DNA from: Ferruginibacter sp. | GTDB taxonomy: Bacteria; Bacteroidota; Bacteroidia; Chitinophagales; Chitinophagaceae | Assembly (NCBI GenBank): GCA_019638485.1 | Contig: JAHBTP010000001.1 | Coordinates: 1,364,001-1,428,000, forward strand | Direction: 5' to 3' | DNA: 64,000 bases | Part shown: positions 25,136 to 34,548 of the stretch, piece by piece | Position numbering within the stretch: position 1 is the stretch's first letter | Layout of the letters: each line of letters opens with the position of its first letter | The notes under the pieces: generated by a model | Databases searched by the model: none | The model's input: only the letters and a program-made list of their open reading frames with translations | What the model was told of the DNA's origin: nothing | Position numbers and translations under genes: made by a program

Positions 25136-26512
25136 TTAGTCAGGAATAAAATTTTTAGCTTTTTCATCATCAAACTCTCCCTCCCATCTGGCTACCACAC
25201 AACTTGCCAGGGTATTTCCAATTACATTTACAGAAGTACGTGCCATATCCATTAATTCATCAATTCCCAAAATTGCCATTATTGGCCAAAGTGGTAAATT
25301 GAATGAAGCTGCAGTACCCAGTAAAATAACTAATGAAGCTCGTGGCACACCTGCAACGCCTTTACTTGTTAGCATCAATGTTAACCCCATTACAATTTGC
25401 TCTCCAAATGACAAATCAATACCGGCTGCCTGTGCAACAAAAATTGAAGCTAATGAAAGATAAAGTGTGGTGCCATCCAAATTAAAAGTATATCCGGTAG
25501 GTAACACAAATGATACAATTTTTCCGGGAACTCCAAACTTTTCCATATTCTCCATTGCCTTAGGCAAGGCAGACTCTGAACTAGTGGTAGCAAAGGCAAT
25601 GGATACCGGTTCTGATACCGCTTTTATAAAATTGATTATAGGAATTTTAATAATGAGGGCTACCGGCAATAAAACAATCAACATAAAAATGGTAAGCGCT
25701 AAATACAAATCCAACAGCAGCCTAAACAAATTACCTAAAATATCTAATCCCAAGTGTCCAACAGTAACAGCAATAGCAGCACCTACACCAAAGGGCGCAA
25801 AATACATAATGATATTAGTAAACTTAAACATTACCTCAGCCAGGCTCTCACTAAATTCAAGCATCGGCTTTCTTTTATCGGGGCGAACCATAGCTAATGC
25901 AATACCAAAGATTACACTAAAAATTACAATCGGTAAAACATCACCATGATAAATTGACTTGACAAAATTTTCGGGAAAAATATGTAAAATCACCTCCTGC
26001 CATCCTTGTGGTTTTACATCAGGAAGTGTTTCATGTAAACCCGGTGGTACTTCTATTCCTCTTCCGGCACCGGTTACATTAATTACTACCAAGCCAATAA
26101 TAAGCGCAAGTGTAGTAACAACCTCAAAATATACAATTGATTTCCATCCCATGCGACCAACCTGTTTAAGATTGGAATGACCGGCAATACCTACAACCAA
26201 TGTAGCAAATAGAATAGGTGCGATTATGGTTTTTACCAGCCTTAAGAATATATTGCTTAATACTTTTAGGTTTTGAGAAAACGTAGGGAAATCCATTCCA
26301 ATTTCAATTCCAATTACCATGCTGGTAAGAATCCAGGTAGTTAATGAACGCTTGAAAATAGCATAGGTTACAATAGAAGCAATGAACAGCCATCTTACCG
26401 TAGCTAGTAAAGGAGATGGTAATTCAACCCATTTATTCAAATGTAAAAAATAGGCCAAGGCCAACAGGGTAAATGTGATTAATGATAAAAACCCTGCAGT
26501 TCTTTTATTCAT
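25136..26512 (-). CDS. Dicarboxylate/amino acid:cation symporter (DAACS)
   Basis: 458-residue GltP/DctA-type transporter taking up glutamate, aspartate or C4-dicarboxylates with Na+ or H+. Hallmarks are the serine-rich re-entrant loop FATTSSESALPKAM, the GYTFNLDGTTLYLS helix (NMDGT variant), SKGVAGVPRASLVIL, and MDMARTSVNVIGNTLASCVVA with the substrate-contacting Asp and Asn. About eight membrane segments are seen, plus an extra hydrophobic stretch at the N terminus. It is divergent from the APC permease across 207 bases that presumably hold both promoters. Substrate is not resolvable from motifs. Confidence 0.95.
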   Translation of the reverse strand: MNKRTAGFLSLITFTLLALAYFLHLNKWVELPSPLLATVRWLFIASIVTYAIFKRSLTTWILTSMVIGIEIGMDFPTFSQNLKVLSNIFLRLVKTIIAPILFATLVVGIAGHSNLKQVGRMGWKSIVYFEVVTTLALIIGLVVINVTGAGRGIEVPPGLHETLPDVKPQGWQEVILHIFPENFVKSIYHGDVLPIVIFSVIFGIALAMVRPDKRKPMLEFSESLAEVMFKFTNIIMYFAPFGVGAAIAVTVGHLGLDILGNLFRLLLDLYLALTIFMLIVLLPVALIIKIPIINFIKAVSEPVSIAFATTSSESALPKAMENMEKFGVPGKIVSFVLPTGYTFNLDGTTLYLSLASIFVAQAAGIDLSFGEQIVMGLTLMLTSKGVAGVPRASLVILLGTAASFNLPLWPIMAILGIDELMDMARTSVNVIGNTLASCVVARWEGEFDDEKAKNFIPD

Positions 26513-26719
26513 GAGCAGCCGTATTGAGCGATAAAACTAAAGTATTGAACCTGCACCCTAAAATTTATTTAAACAAATTTTAAAGGTGCAACCTATTATG
26601 CAAACACCCAAATTATATACAATATAAACGAGCATTTTGCTAAAAAAAGCATTTTAGTTCAACATGTAGTAAATTATTTTCTTATTTTTCCACTATAATC
26701 ATTTACCAATACTATTAAA

Positions 26720-28372
26720 ATGAGTTTATTTGTTAGGAAGCCTATGAAGGCTCTTTTGAGTGAGGCATCAGAATCAGGCGAACACACATTAAAGAGAACA
26801 TTAGGTCCTTGGGGTTTAATTGCCTTAGGCATTGGTGCAATAATTGGTGCAGGATTATTTTCAATAACCGGAATGGCGGCTGCTAATCATGCCGGCCCTG
26901 CAATTACCTTATCATTTATTGTAGCTGCATTGGGATGTTTATTTGCCGGCTTATGTTATGCAGAATTCTCGTCTATGATTCCGGTAGCAGGCAGTGCATA
27001 TACCTATTCATACGCTACCATGGGAGAGTTCATTGCATGGATTATAGGATGGGATTTGGTATTGGAATATGCTGTGGGTGCAGCTACAGTTGGAATAAGC
27101 TGGAGCCGTTACCTCGCAAAGTTCCTTGAAGGATTTGGGGTTCATCTTCCTCCCGAACTTTCTGCAGGCCCTTGGGAAGGCGGCCTTATCAATCTTCCGG
27201 CAGTATTTATTATTGTATTAATGAGTTTATTGCTGGTAAAAGGTACAAAGGAAAGTGCTATTGTAAATGCCATTATCGTTGCACTCAAAGTATCTGTAGT
27301 ACTTACATTTATTATCTTGGGATGGAAATATATTCGAAGTGAAAATCTTAACCCTTACATTCCCGACAATACAGGCTCCTTTGGTGAATTTGGCTTTAGC
27401 GGTGTAATTCGCGCCGCTGCCATTGTATTTTTTGCATATATAGGATTCGATGCAGTAAGTACAGCCGCACAAGAAGCAAAAAATCCCAAACGAGATATGC
27501 CTATTGGCATTTTAGGTTCTTTAGCCATTTGCACAATATTGTATTTATTATTTGCACATGTAATGACAGGCGTTACCAGTTATCATTCTTTTGCGGGGAA
27601 AGATGGTATTGCTCCGGTAGCTGTGGCTATTGAACACATGGGACACCCGGATGTTAATGGCATTATTCAACCCGACTATCCATGGCTTAACAGGGCAATT
27701 GTTGTAGCTATTCTTGCCGGATACTCTTCAGTAATTTTAGTTATGCTACTTGGGCAATCTCGGGTATTTTATAGCATGAGTAAGGATGGATTGATACCAA
27801 AAGTATTTTCACATATTAATACACATACTCAAACACCATCAAGAAGCAATTTAATGTTCATGGTATTTGTAAGTTTATTTGCTGCATTTGTTCCTGCACG
27901 TGTGGTAGGAGAAATGACAAGTATCGGAACCTTATTTGCCTTTATCCTGGTATGCCTTGGTGTGTGGGTAATGAGAGTAAAAATGCCTGAATTACCACGT
28001 GCGTTTAAAACACCGCTGGTTCCTCTTGTTCCCATCCTGGGCATTGGGGTGTGTTTATTTATGATGGTATTTCTTCCAATGGATACATGGATTAGGCTAT
28101 TGGTATGGATGCTGATTGGGATGGATATATATCTTGTATATGGAGCAAAGAATAGTCATTTGGGAGATGGTACAAATAAAAGGCATGGGATGAGGATAGC
28201 CCGTATCGTTAGTATTGTTGCCTGTGTGTTGTTAATAGTTGCCGGTATTTTACATCAGGTAACAGTAGGATTTGACGCTGATCGTACCTTAATGTATATA
28301 GCATTTATCTTTTCAACGATTCATTTAATCATATTTATTCTAGGACTTAAATTACCTGAATCTGCAAAATAG
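26720..28372 (+). CDS. APC family amino acid permease
   Basis: 550 residues, about 12-14 hydrophobic segments. The first helix carries the APC signature GAIIGAGLFSITGMAAANHAGPAI, the second AGLCYAEFSSMIPVAGSAYTY, and helix 6 has FFAYIGFDAVSTAAQEAKNPKRDMP. The C-terminal two extra helices place it with the cationic-amino-acid-transporter (CAT/YhdG-like) branch. The transcript ends at a strong terminator shared with ssb. Beside the divergent DAACS gene it suggests a nutrient-uptake pair, without proof of co-regulation. Confidence 0.93.
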   Translation: MSLFVRKPMKALLSEASESGEHTLKRTLGPWGLIALGIGAIIGAGLFSITGMAAANHAGPAITLSFIVAALGCLFAGLCYAEFSSMIPVAGSAYTYSYATMGEFIAWIIGWDLVLEYAVGAATVGISWSRYLAKFLEGFGVHLPPELSAGPWEGGLINLPAVFIIVLMSLLLVKGTKESAIVNAIIVALKVSVVLTFIILGWKYIRSENLNPYIPDNTGSFGEFGFSGVIRAAAIVFFAYIGFDAVSTAAQEAKNPKRDMPIGILGSLAICTILYLLFAHVMTGVTSYHSFAGKDGIAPVAVAIEHMGHPDVNGIIQPDYPWLNRAIVVAILAGYSSVILVMLLGQSRVFYSMSKDGLIPKVFSHINTHTQTPSRSNLMFMVFVSLFAAFVPARVVGEMTSIGTLFAFILVCLGVWVMRVKMPELPRAFKTPLVPLVPILGIGVCLFMMVFLPMDTWIRLLVWMLIGMDIYLVYGAKNSHLGDGTNKRHGMRIARIVSIVACVLLIVAGILHQVTVGFDADRTLMYIAFIFSTIHLIIFILGLKLPESAK

Positions 28373-28433
28373 TGCAAGTGTAATAGTAGTATTTATAAAT
28401 AATTCATGAAGGCTCAAATAGGTTACTAAACGG

Positions 28434-28470
28434 AAAAAGCTGTTTCAAAATTTAGAAACAGCTTTTTTTA
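28434..28470. terminator. Bidirectional intrinsic terminator (APC permease / ssb)
   Basis: AAAAAGCTGTTTC (28434-28446) pairs perfectly with GAAACAGCTTTTT (28455-28467) around an 8-base loop, with A and T runs on either side. It serves both converging genes. Confidence 0.9.
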
Positions 28471-28498
28471 TTCTTATTTTACTAACCTGGGTTTAACA

Positions 28499-28957
28499 CT
28501 AAAACGGCAAATCATCAGGCACGCCACCGTCATCAGTTACCACTGCTACAGTAGATGGAACATTTGAAACACCCGTATTGCTTGCAGGCGTCAATTGTTT
28601 AAAACCTCTGCTTGCATCTGAAGATGGATTTGAATCTAATCCTGCCCCACCAAGTAATTGAATATTTTGAACGCGCATTCTAAGGGTAGCAGAAGGCTTT
28701 CCGTCCTTATTAAGATAGCCATCTACTTCCGGAGTACCTTCTGCATATACCATTTTACCTTTTAGTAGGTATTGAGAAATAGCAGTACGATCTGTCCAAT
28801 AAGCACATTCAACCCAAATTGTTTTCTCTTCACGAGAGCCATCTGCCTTTTTATACTTTTCGGTATGTGCAACGCTAAAGTTAATAACCTTTCTTTCGCC
28901 AAACTCTTTTACCACGCAATCTTTACCTAGATTACCGATAATTTGCATTTTAATCAT
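28499..28957 (-). CDS. ssb: Single-stranded DNA-binding protein
   Basis: 152 residues: OB-fold at 1-105 (MIKMQIIGNLGKDCVVKEFG, VINFSVAHTEKY, EEKTIWVECAYW, YLLKGKMVYAEGTPEVDGY, and LRMRVQNIQLLG), a flexible Ser/Pro/Asn-rich linker and the acidic tip DDLPF used to recruit DNA-repair proteins. It binds ssDNA during replication, recombination and repair. It lies 49 bases downstream of an S24-type repressor in the same direction, so it might be read from that gene's promoter. The length is typical of non-chromosomal-type or second SSBs as well as the main one, so I cannot say whether it is the only SSB. Confidence 0.95.
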   Translation of the reverse strand: MIKMQIIGNLGKDCVVKEFGERKVINFSVAHTEKYKKADGSREEKTIWVECAYWTDRTAISQYLLKGKMVYAEGTPEVDGYLNKDGKPSATLRMRVQNIQLLGGAGLDSNPSSDASRGFKQLTPASNTGVSNVPSTVAVVTDDGGVPDDLPF

Positions 28958-29006
28958 GGTACATTTTTTAAATTATTATTCGATGTATTTGTTTTACTCT
29001 TCAATA

Positions 29007-29762
29007 TTAATTCATCTTTTTCTTAAGGGTGCTAACTTGGTTTTGTAAATTATTCACAAGATTTGCCAAAGAATTCACATCCCATCTTTGCTGTTCTGCA
29101 ATTTTTCCGATTACTAACTGAGCCTGCCATATTTCGGCAATATCCTCAGCGTTTACCTGATAAGGCTGGTAAACCGGGTTGTCACTAACCAAGGATACTT
29201 TATTTTTACTTCTATTGTTTCTCACAACTCGCTTATAAACAATGCCCTCGCTCCTACTTACAACAATGCAAGGAGTGTCGTTTTTTACGTCATCGAGGGA
29301 TGATGCTTTTTGTCCGACAATTATACTACCACTTGGAGTTGGAAGCATACTATCTCCAATAATTTCAAAAGCCCGGTAATTGCCTCCGCTCAACATAGGT
29401 AAGGTAAACGTATTCAATTCGTCAATAAACTCACTATCAGCATATCCGGCCAGGTATCCGGCAGCTGCCTTTACCGGAACAAAGTGAATAAGATTCTTTT
29501 CACCTTGTTGAGCCAATTTCATATTCCTCCTTTTCATCAAATAGCTCTCTGCTGTATTAGCAAGGTCTTTTAACAATAACTCATCTAACGAAAGCTTAAA
29601 AATATCACCCACCATTTCCAATACATCCAATCTTGGATCAGCACGTTCTTCTTCATAAGCCCCTATTAATGACCTTTTTATATTGAGTTTAATAGCAAAC
29701 TCCTCCTGCGTCCACCCTCTAAGTTTACGCAGGTATTTTAGATTGCGACCAGCTTGTGACAT
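29007..29762 (-). CDS. XRE-family/S24 LexA-like repressor
   Basis: 251 residues. Residues 1-65 are a Cro/CI helix-turn-helix (NLKYLRKLRGWTQEEFAIKL, RSLIGAYEEERADP). Residues about 125-215 are an S24 peptidase/LexA-type dimerisation domain with the nucleophile in FEIIGDSMLPTPSGSIIVG and the general-base Lys in GIVYKRVVRN. A C-terminal coiled-coil-like stretch (LANLVNNLQNQVSTLKKKM) follows. The cleavage-site dipeptide may be the AG pairs near VKAAAGYLAGYAD. Such factors self-cleave on DNA damage; pairing with ssb fits an SOS-like role (inference). Its promoter has a symmetrical site at the start of transcription, suggesting autoregulation. Confidence 0.9.
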   Translation of the reverse strand: MSQAGRNLKYLRKLRGWTQEEFAIKLNIKRSLIGAYEEERADPRLDVLEMVGDIFKLSLDELLLKDLANTAESYLMKRRNMKLAQQGEKNLIHFVPVKAAAGYLAGYADSEFIDELNTFTLPMLSGGNYRAFEIIGDSMLPTPSGSIIVGQKASSLDDVKNDTPCIVVSRSEGIVYKRVVRNNRSKNKVSLVSDNPVYQPYQVNAEDIAEIWQAQLVIGKIAEQQRWDVNSLANLVNNLQNQVSTLKKKMN

Positions 29763-29769
29763 AGTTTAA

Positions 29770-29815
29770 CTAATTTAATTAGCACAAATATACTAAACCT
29801 TTTAGCTTATCCAAA
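29770..29815 (-). promoter_or_regulatory. Promoter and candidate operator of the S24 repressor
   Basis: On the minus strand TTTG (29815-29812) is followed after exactly 19 bases by TATATTTG (29792-29785), an ideal Bacteroidota promoter. Immediately downstream, CTAATTTAATTAG (29770-29782) is an odd-centred perfect inverted repeat lying at the expected start point, well placed for autorepression. Confidence 0.65.
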
Positions 29816-29929
29816 TTTTTATTTTATTATTTTTTATATAGGATGGAAAATAATGCCTCAATTTTTAATATATATAAATATAACTATTTAATGAGATTCA
29901 ATTATTTAAAAAAATAATTTCCAAAAAAC

Positions 29930-29961
29930 TTGCAAATATGGAATTGGTGAATGTATATTTG
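29930..29961 (+). promoter_or_regulatory. Promoter of the T9SS-secreted protein gene
   Basis: TTG at 29930-29932 and TATATTTG at 29954-29961 are 21 bases apart, fitting the Bacteroidota consensus. They leave an unusually long leader of about 140 bases before the ATG at 30110. The remaining 29763-29929 stretch is AT-rich and holds only the divergent repressor promoter. Confidence 0.55.
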
Positions 29962-30109
29962 TGATGCTGAAGATTAGCCAACAATTTAAGGTTACTTCAC
30001 AATCCAACCTATCTTTCGAAAAGTACCACTTACCTCCTAATTCCATTTAAAGCCATTATTAGCTTCCTTTTTTCCTGTGAGCCATTTTTCTAATCTAAAA
30101 ATTAAAAAA

Positions 30110-32293
30110 ATGCTTACTAATTTTACCTCAAGAATTGCACTTGCAGTTGCCATTACTTCATTCAGTTTTGCCGCTTCTGCTCAAACCTCTGTTAGAAATT
30201 ATTCTCTTATTTATTCTGAGAACATCAAGGGTGGTGTTACCATGATTGGCAATACCAGTTTACACATTGTAAAAAATAATGGTACGGTTGACCTTACCAA
30301 GATGAACGAGATTGGTGATCCCAATAATGGTCAAGGCGGACTTGGCCATACTCAGTATGGAAATGACAACAACAACATGAGCCATGCTGATATGGACACT
30401 GACCCTAGTACCAAAAATTCAACTTCGGCAGATTTATCTTTACCATCAGGAACAAACACTATTAAATTTGCTCGTTTGTACTGGGGTGGTCGTATTTCTA
30501 ATTCTACCGTAAACAACAACCCGGATACTTTGCGTAAGATCAAAATCAGAAAAGGCGCAATCGGCAACTACTCAACTGCTACAGCTCCTGCTGCAAATGT
30601 TGATCAGTTTTTAATTTCCGGTTCTTCAGAAAGAGCTTATCAAGCTTATGTTGATATTACTGCCTTTGTTCAAGCCGGAGGTTATGGCACTTACTTTGTA
30701 GCTGATGTACCTGTTACTACAGGTTCAGTTTCCGGTGGTGGTCGTTATGGTGGTTGGGCAATTGTAGTTGCCTACGAAAACCAAACACAACCTTATAACA
30801 GTATTCGCGTGTATGATGGGTTTTCACAAGTTTACAATAGCGGAAACAATCCGGTTGTTACTAACGTTACGCTTACCGGTTTAAATGTTCCTAACAATCC
30901 TCTTGCTGCTCAAGATGCAGTAATGGCTGTTATGGCTTGGGAAGGTGATGGTAGCTTGGGCGCAACTTCTTCTAACCCTGCCGGCGATTATTTAAAAATA
31001 AATAATACCGCTGTATCAAATGCTTCTAATCCTGTAACCAATTTTTGGAACGGTTCAATTACTCGTAATGGTGCTTATGTAACTACAAAAAGCCCTAATT
31101 ACTATAATCAAATGGGAATTGATATTGATGAGGTTTATGTAGGTAGTGGTTATGGTATTCAACCAAATGCAACTTCAGTTAATATTACCTTTGGTACTGA
31201 GGCTGACCAATATTTCCCCAGTGCATTTACTTTCATGATTAAGATGAAAGACCCGTTGATTGAGTTAAATAAAACAGTTGAAGATGCAGGTAACGATGGT
31301 GAATTAGAATCTTATGAGCAAGTAACTTATACTTTAAGTGGTGTGAACAATGGCTCTGGAGTAGCTTACAACACAGTAATTGTAGATACCTTGCCTTCAA
31401 ATATGACTTATGTTCCGGGTAGTATGGAAGTTGTATATGCCCCAGGCGTAACTGCAGGATTTAAAACTGATGCAGCAGACGGTGATATTGCTAAATTAGC
31501 TACTGCAAACGGAAAGCAATACTTGAAATTCAATATTGGTGTAGGTGCAACTTCAACTCAAGGTGGTGAGTTTGGGGTTGGAGAGACCTTTACTATCCGT
31601 TTCAAAATGAATGCTCCTGCTATTCCTGGATCTGTAATCAATACTGCGCGTATCTATGCTAATTCTCAAAGTGGTGATGAATTTACTGACGATGGAACTG
31701 CTGTGATTAATCCGGGTGGTGGTCCACTTGATGTGAAATTAGGAACATTTACTGCTTCACTTATCAATAATAACCGCAATGGTTTGGTTAAATGGACTAC
31801 TGAATCAGAAATTAATAATGATTACTTTATTGTAGAGCGTAGTGAAGACGGTATTCATTTCTCATCTCGCGGAACAGTAATGGGTAGCGGTACCACTTCT
31901 ATTCGTCAGAGCTATGACTTTACTGATGAATTGAATACTTCAGCTCGTATTATTTATTATCGCTTAAATTCAGTTGATTTCAGTGGTAAGAGCACTTATT
32001 CTAAAATAATTGCCTTACGCTTGGATGGTAATATTAATGTAAACACATTCAGCGTTTATCCTAATCCATTTGCAGACCACGTAAAAATGTCAATTACCAG
32101 CAGATTGGATGCTATTGCTACTGCTCGCATTGTAGCCTTAGACGGACGTGAAGTAGCAAATCGTAAGATTTCATTAAATAGCGGAGAGAATATCGTAGTT
32201 ATTAGCGATATTTCCAGACTCCCCATTGGTACTTATGTATTGGAAATTACTTCCGGTGGCGATAAGTTTACCAAAAAGATTGTAAAAAAATAA
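30110..32293 (+). CDS. Secreted protein with DUF11-like repeat and T9SS type A sorting domain
   Basis: 727 residues from the chosen ATG, which gives a clean signal peptide (NFTSRIALAVAITSFSFAASAQ); a GTG 33 bases upstream would add a polar stretch. Residues about 25-380 are a surface-protein region with RLYWGGRIS and RYGGWAIVVAYEN, seen in conserved Bacteroidota exoproteins. Then a DUF11-like domain (IELNKTVEDAGNDGELESYEQVTYTLS), a fibronectin-like stretch (VKWTTESEINNDYFIVERS), and the C-terminal type A sorting signal (YPNPFADHVKM to GTYVLEITSGGDKFTKKIVKK). It is exported by Sec and attached or released through the type IX system. The ligand or function is unknown. Confidence 0.9.
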   Translation: MLTNFTSRIALAVAITSFSFAASAQTSVRNYSLIYSENIKGGVTMIGNTSLHIVKNNGTVDLTKMNEIGDPNNGQGGLGHTQYGNDNNNMSHADMDTDPSTKNSTSADLSLPSGTNTIKFARLYWGGRISNSTVNNNPDTLRKIKIRKGAIGNYSTATAPAANVDQFLISGSSERAYQAYVDITAFVQAGGYGTYFVADVPVTTGSVSGGGRYGGWAIVVAYENQTQPYNSIRVYDGFSQVYNSGNNPVVTNVTLTGLNVPNNPLAAQDAVMAVMAWEGDGSLGATSSNPAGDYLKINNTAVSNASNPVTNFWNGSITRNGAYVTTKSPNYYNQMGIDIDEVYVGSGYGIQPNATSVNITFGTEADQYFPSAFTFMIKMKDPLIELNKTVEDAGNDGELESYEQVTYTLSGVNNGSGVAYNTVIVDTLPSNMTYVPGSMEVVYAPGVTAGFKTDAADGDIAKLATANGKQYLKFNIGVGATSTQGGEFGVGETFTIRFKMNAPAIPGSVINTARIYANSQSGDEFTDDGTAVINPGGGPLDVKLGTFTASLINNNRNGLVKWTTESEINNDYFIVERSEDGIHFSSRGTVMGSGTTSIRQSYDFTDELNTSARIIYYRLNSVDFSGKSTYSKIIALRLDGNINVNTFSVYPNPFADHVKMSITSRLDAIATARIVALDGREVANRKISLNSGENIVVISDISRLPIGTYVLEITSGGDKFTKKIVKK

Positions 32294-32317
32294 ACAAACA
32301 ATCCACTAAATAAAGAG

Positions 32318-32342
32318 CGGCCGGTTATCCCGGCCGTTTTTT
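32318..32342 (+). terminator. Intrinsic terminator after the T9SS protein gene
   Basis: CGGCCGG (32318-32324) pairs with CCGGCCG (32330-32336) around a 5-base loop and is followed by six T residues. The stem is strikingly GC-rich for this region. Confidence 0.92.
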
Positions 32343-32388
32343 ATTGTCCTTAACGAACTGGGGCTTACATTTGCAAAAATTCTTGTTC

Positions 32389-32844
32389 ATGGCTGTTATA
32401 CTAATTATCCATAGTTTACTTCGTTGGTTTGTTTTGCTTTTTGGTATTCTTGCAATAATAGATGCTATTAGAGGGATTACCGGTAACAAACCTTACACTC
32501 GTCGTAATAATAGGATGAGTTTGTTCTTTATGATATCATTCGATATTCAACTTTTATTTGGAATGATTTTATATATGACAAATGGTTGGTTTGATTATCT
32601 CAAAGAAGGTATGGGAACTGTGATGAAGGACCCGATTATTCGATTTTTTACCATTGAGCATGCATTGATGATGTTATTAGCCTGGGCTTTAGTACACATC
32701 AGCCGATCTGCAGTAAAGCGAGCAACTACAGATATTTCTAAACATAAGAAATCATTGATATTTTCAGGATTAGCATTGCTTATTGTATTAATTTCCATCC
32801 CTTGGCCTTTCCGTGAGGTAGGTCGTCAGTTATTCCCTTTTTAA
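32389..32844 (+). CDS. Hypothetical four-helix membrane protein
   Basis: 151 residues from the ATG at 32389 (MAVILIIHSLLRWFVLLFG); a TTG at 32344 is open but adds a region overlapping the previous terminator's tail. Four hydrophobic segments are visible at about residues 5-25, 42-62, 83-105 and 123-140. Conserved-looking features include IIHSLLRW at the start and FTIEHALMMLLAWALVHI. I recall similar short proteins in Bacteroidota without a known role. It lies 23 bases upstream of surE, so is probably in the same operon. Confidence 0.75.
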   Translation: MAVILIIHSLLRWFVLLFGILAIIDAIRGITGNKPYTRRNNRMSLFFMISFDIQLLFGMILYMTNGWFDYLKEGMGTVMKDPIIRFFTIEHALMMLLAWALVHISRSAVKRATTDISKHKKSLIFSGLALLIVLISIPWPFREVGRQLFPF

Positions 32845-32867
32845 TTTTTTTCAACAGGTAAATTTTT

Positions 32868-33650
32868 ATGCCGAAGACTTCAAACAAACCGCTTATTCTA
32901 ATTACTAATGATGACGATATTACTTCACCCGGTATTCATAATTTAGTAGCTGCCGTTAAAGAGCTTGGCAAGGTGGTAGTAGTAGCACCTGAGAAACCAC
33001 AAAGTGGAATGGGACATGCAATTACTATTGGCGAGCCATTACGGATGAACAAGATGAATTTGTTTGGTGATGTAGAAGCATGGCAAACCAGCGGCACACC
33101 TGTAGATTGTGTGAAATTAGCAGTAGATAAAATTTTAAGAAGAAAACCAGACCTATGTTTAAGTGGTATTAATCACGGCGCTAATCACAGTATAAATGTA
33201 ATTTATAGCGGCACAATGTCGGCAGCTATGGAAGCCAGTATAGAAGGTATTCCAAGCATAGGTTTTTCATTACTTGATTACAGGTATGAGGCAGATTTTA
33301 CTGCTTCAAAATATGTTGTTCACAAAATGGTGAGTCGGATTTTATCAAAGAAAATAAGTAAACATTTTTTACTTAATGTAAATATCCCGCCTATTCCACT
33401 TAGCGAATTAAGAGGAATTAAAGTATGCAAACAAGCTTATGCAAAATATGAAGAAGATTTTGATGAGCGTGTTGACCCACAGGGTAAGAAATATTATTGG
33501 CTTACCGGTAAATTTGTAAACTTTGATAAGGCACGTGATTCGGATGTATATGCATTACAAAAAAAATATGTGAGTGTTGTACCCGTTCAATTCGACCTCA
33601 CTAATTATAAATTAAAAGCTGAACTGGAAAAAAATAATTTATTTGGCTAA
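32868..33650 (+). CDS. surE: 5'/3'-nucleotidase SurE
   Basis: 260 residues of the survival protein E family, a metal-dependent phosphatase acting on nucleoside monophosphates in the cytoplasm. The signature metal site is ITNDDDITSPGI near residue 12, and conserved SGMGHAIT, WQTSGTPVDCV and LSGINHGANHSINVIYSGTM follow. The length is normal. Its stop codon shares one base with the start of the next small membrane gene, so the two are translationally coupled. Confidence 0.97.
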   Translation: MPKTSNKPLILITNDDDITSPGIHNLVAAVKELGKVVVVAPEKPQSGMGHAITIGEPLRMNKMNLFGDVEAWQTSGTPVDCVKLAVDKILRRKPDLCLSGINHGANHSINVIYSGTMSAAMEASIEGIPSIGFSLLDYRYEADFTASKYVVHKMVSRILSKKISKHFLLNVNIPPIPLSELRGIKVCKQAYAKYEEDFDERVDPQGKKYYWLTGKFVNFDKARDSDVYALQKKYVSVVPVQFDLTNYKLKAELEKNNLFG

Positions 33651-33949
33651 TGTTCAAGAAAGATAATTTTCTATTTGGCGCTATTTTGGGCACTATTGTA
33701 CCTATAGGAGGATTAATTTTATTTAAGGTGTATAAGTTTGCCGGGTTCTCTTTTAGTGAGAGTTTTTCTTATATGCTAAGGGAGCAAGGCTATCGTACGC
33801 TATCAGCAGCACTCAGCATTTCTTTATTGCTAAATGCGGTATTATTCACCATTTATATAAACACCAAACGAGACCATACAGCCAAAGGCATTTTTGTAAC
33901 TACCCTAATCTATGGTTTAATCATTTTATTGATTAAAACATTTTATTAG
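33650..33949 (+). CDS. Hypothetical small membrane protein
   Basis: 99 residues with about three hydrophobic segments (FLFGAILGTIVPIGGLILF, ALSISLLLNAVLFTIYI, IFVTTLIYGLIILLIKTF). The ATG overlaps the surE stop by one base. It is not recognised as a named family; the linkage to surE is the only clue. It ends convergently 13 bases from the nitroreductase stop. Confidence 0.7.
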   Translation: MFKKDNFLFGAILGTIVPIGGLILFKVYKFAGFSFSESFSYMLREQGYRTLSAALSISLLLNAVLFTIYINTKRDHTAKGIFVTTLIYGLIILLIKTFY

Positions 33950-33962
33950 AAGGTTTGAAATA

Positions 33963-34538
33963 TCACTCTTCCATCCAACTTACTTTTTCATTCAACGGTT
34001 TTCTTATTCCGGGAACTCCATCAACACTTCGCTCACCTATCAAAAAGAAACCCATTAGGTTATCATTTGGTTCCATCGGAAGTATTTCAGTTATTTCTGG
34101 CATATAGGTGCCACCACCTGTAGCCCACATACCCGCATAGTTATATGCTTCTACAGTAAGCCACATATTTTGAACAGCACAGGCAACCGCCTCCTTCTCC
34201 TCATTTTCACGAATACGCGATTGGCTGCTTCGCCGATGTAAGACCACAATCATACATCCAACAGTTTTATACCAATTAGCCAATGCATTATATTTTGCAT
34301 CATTAAATTTATCACCTGCTCCTTGCTTATAAACATCAGCATGCAAACCACAAAAGTGCTTAAGTGCATTGCCGGTATAAACTAAAAAGTGCCAAGGCTC
34401 TGTCTTGCCATGATTTGGTGCCCATATTGCATTTTCAAGCACCTCAATAATCACTTCCTTAGGCACCACACTACCCTCCTTCATCGCCTTAGGCTTTATT
34501 GTCCTTCGGTTTCTAATAATGGTGGAAATATCTTTCAT
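33963..34538 (-). CDS. Nitroreductase family protein
   Basis: About 191 residues from the ATG at 34538 (MKDISTIIRNRRTIKPKAM), which is the usual family start; upstream ATGs would overlap the preceding gene by up to 50 bases. FMN-dependent oxidoreductases of this family reduce nitro compounds or quinones with NAD(P)H. The FMN-binding RNRRTIK start, WAPNHGKTEPWHFLVYTG, and FFLIGERSVDGVPGIRKPLNEKVSWME ending are seen. The Old Yellow Enzyme gene lies just upstream, so both flavoenzymes are probably made together for electrophile detoxification (inference). Confidence 0.88.
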   Translation of the reverse strand: MKDISTIIRNRRTIKPKAMKEGSVVPKEVIIEVLENAIWAPNHGKTEPWHFLVYTGNALKHFCGLHADVYKQGAGDKFNDAKYNALANWYKTVGCMIVVLHRRSSQSRIRENEEKEAVACAVQNMWLTVEAYNYAGMWATGGGTYMPEITEILPMEPNDNLMGFFLIGERSVDGVPGIRKPLNEKVSWMEE

Positions 34539-34548
34539 ATTATTCTCT

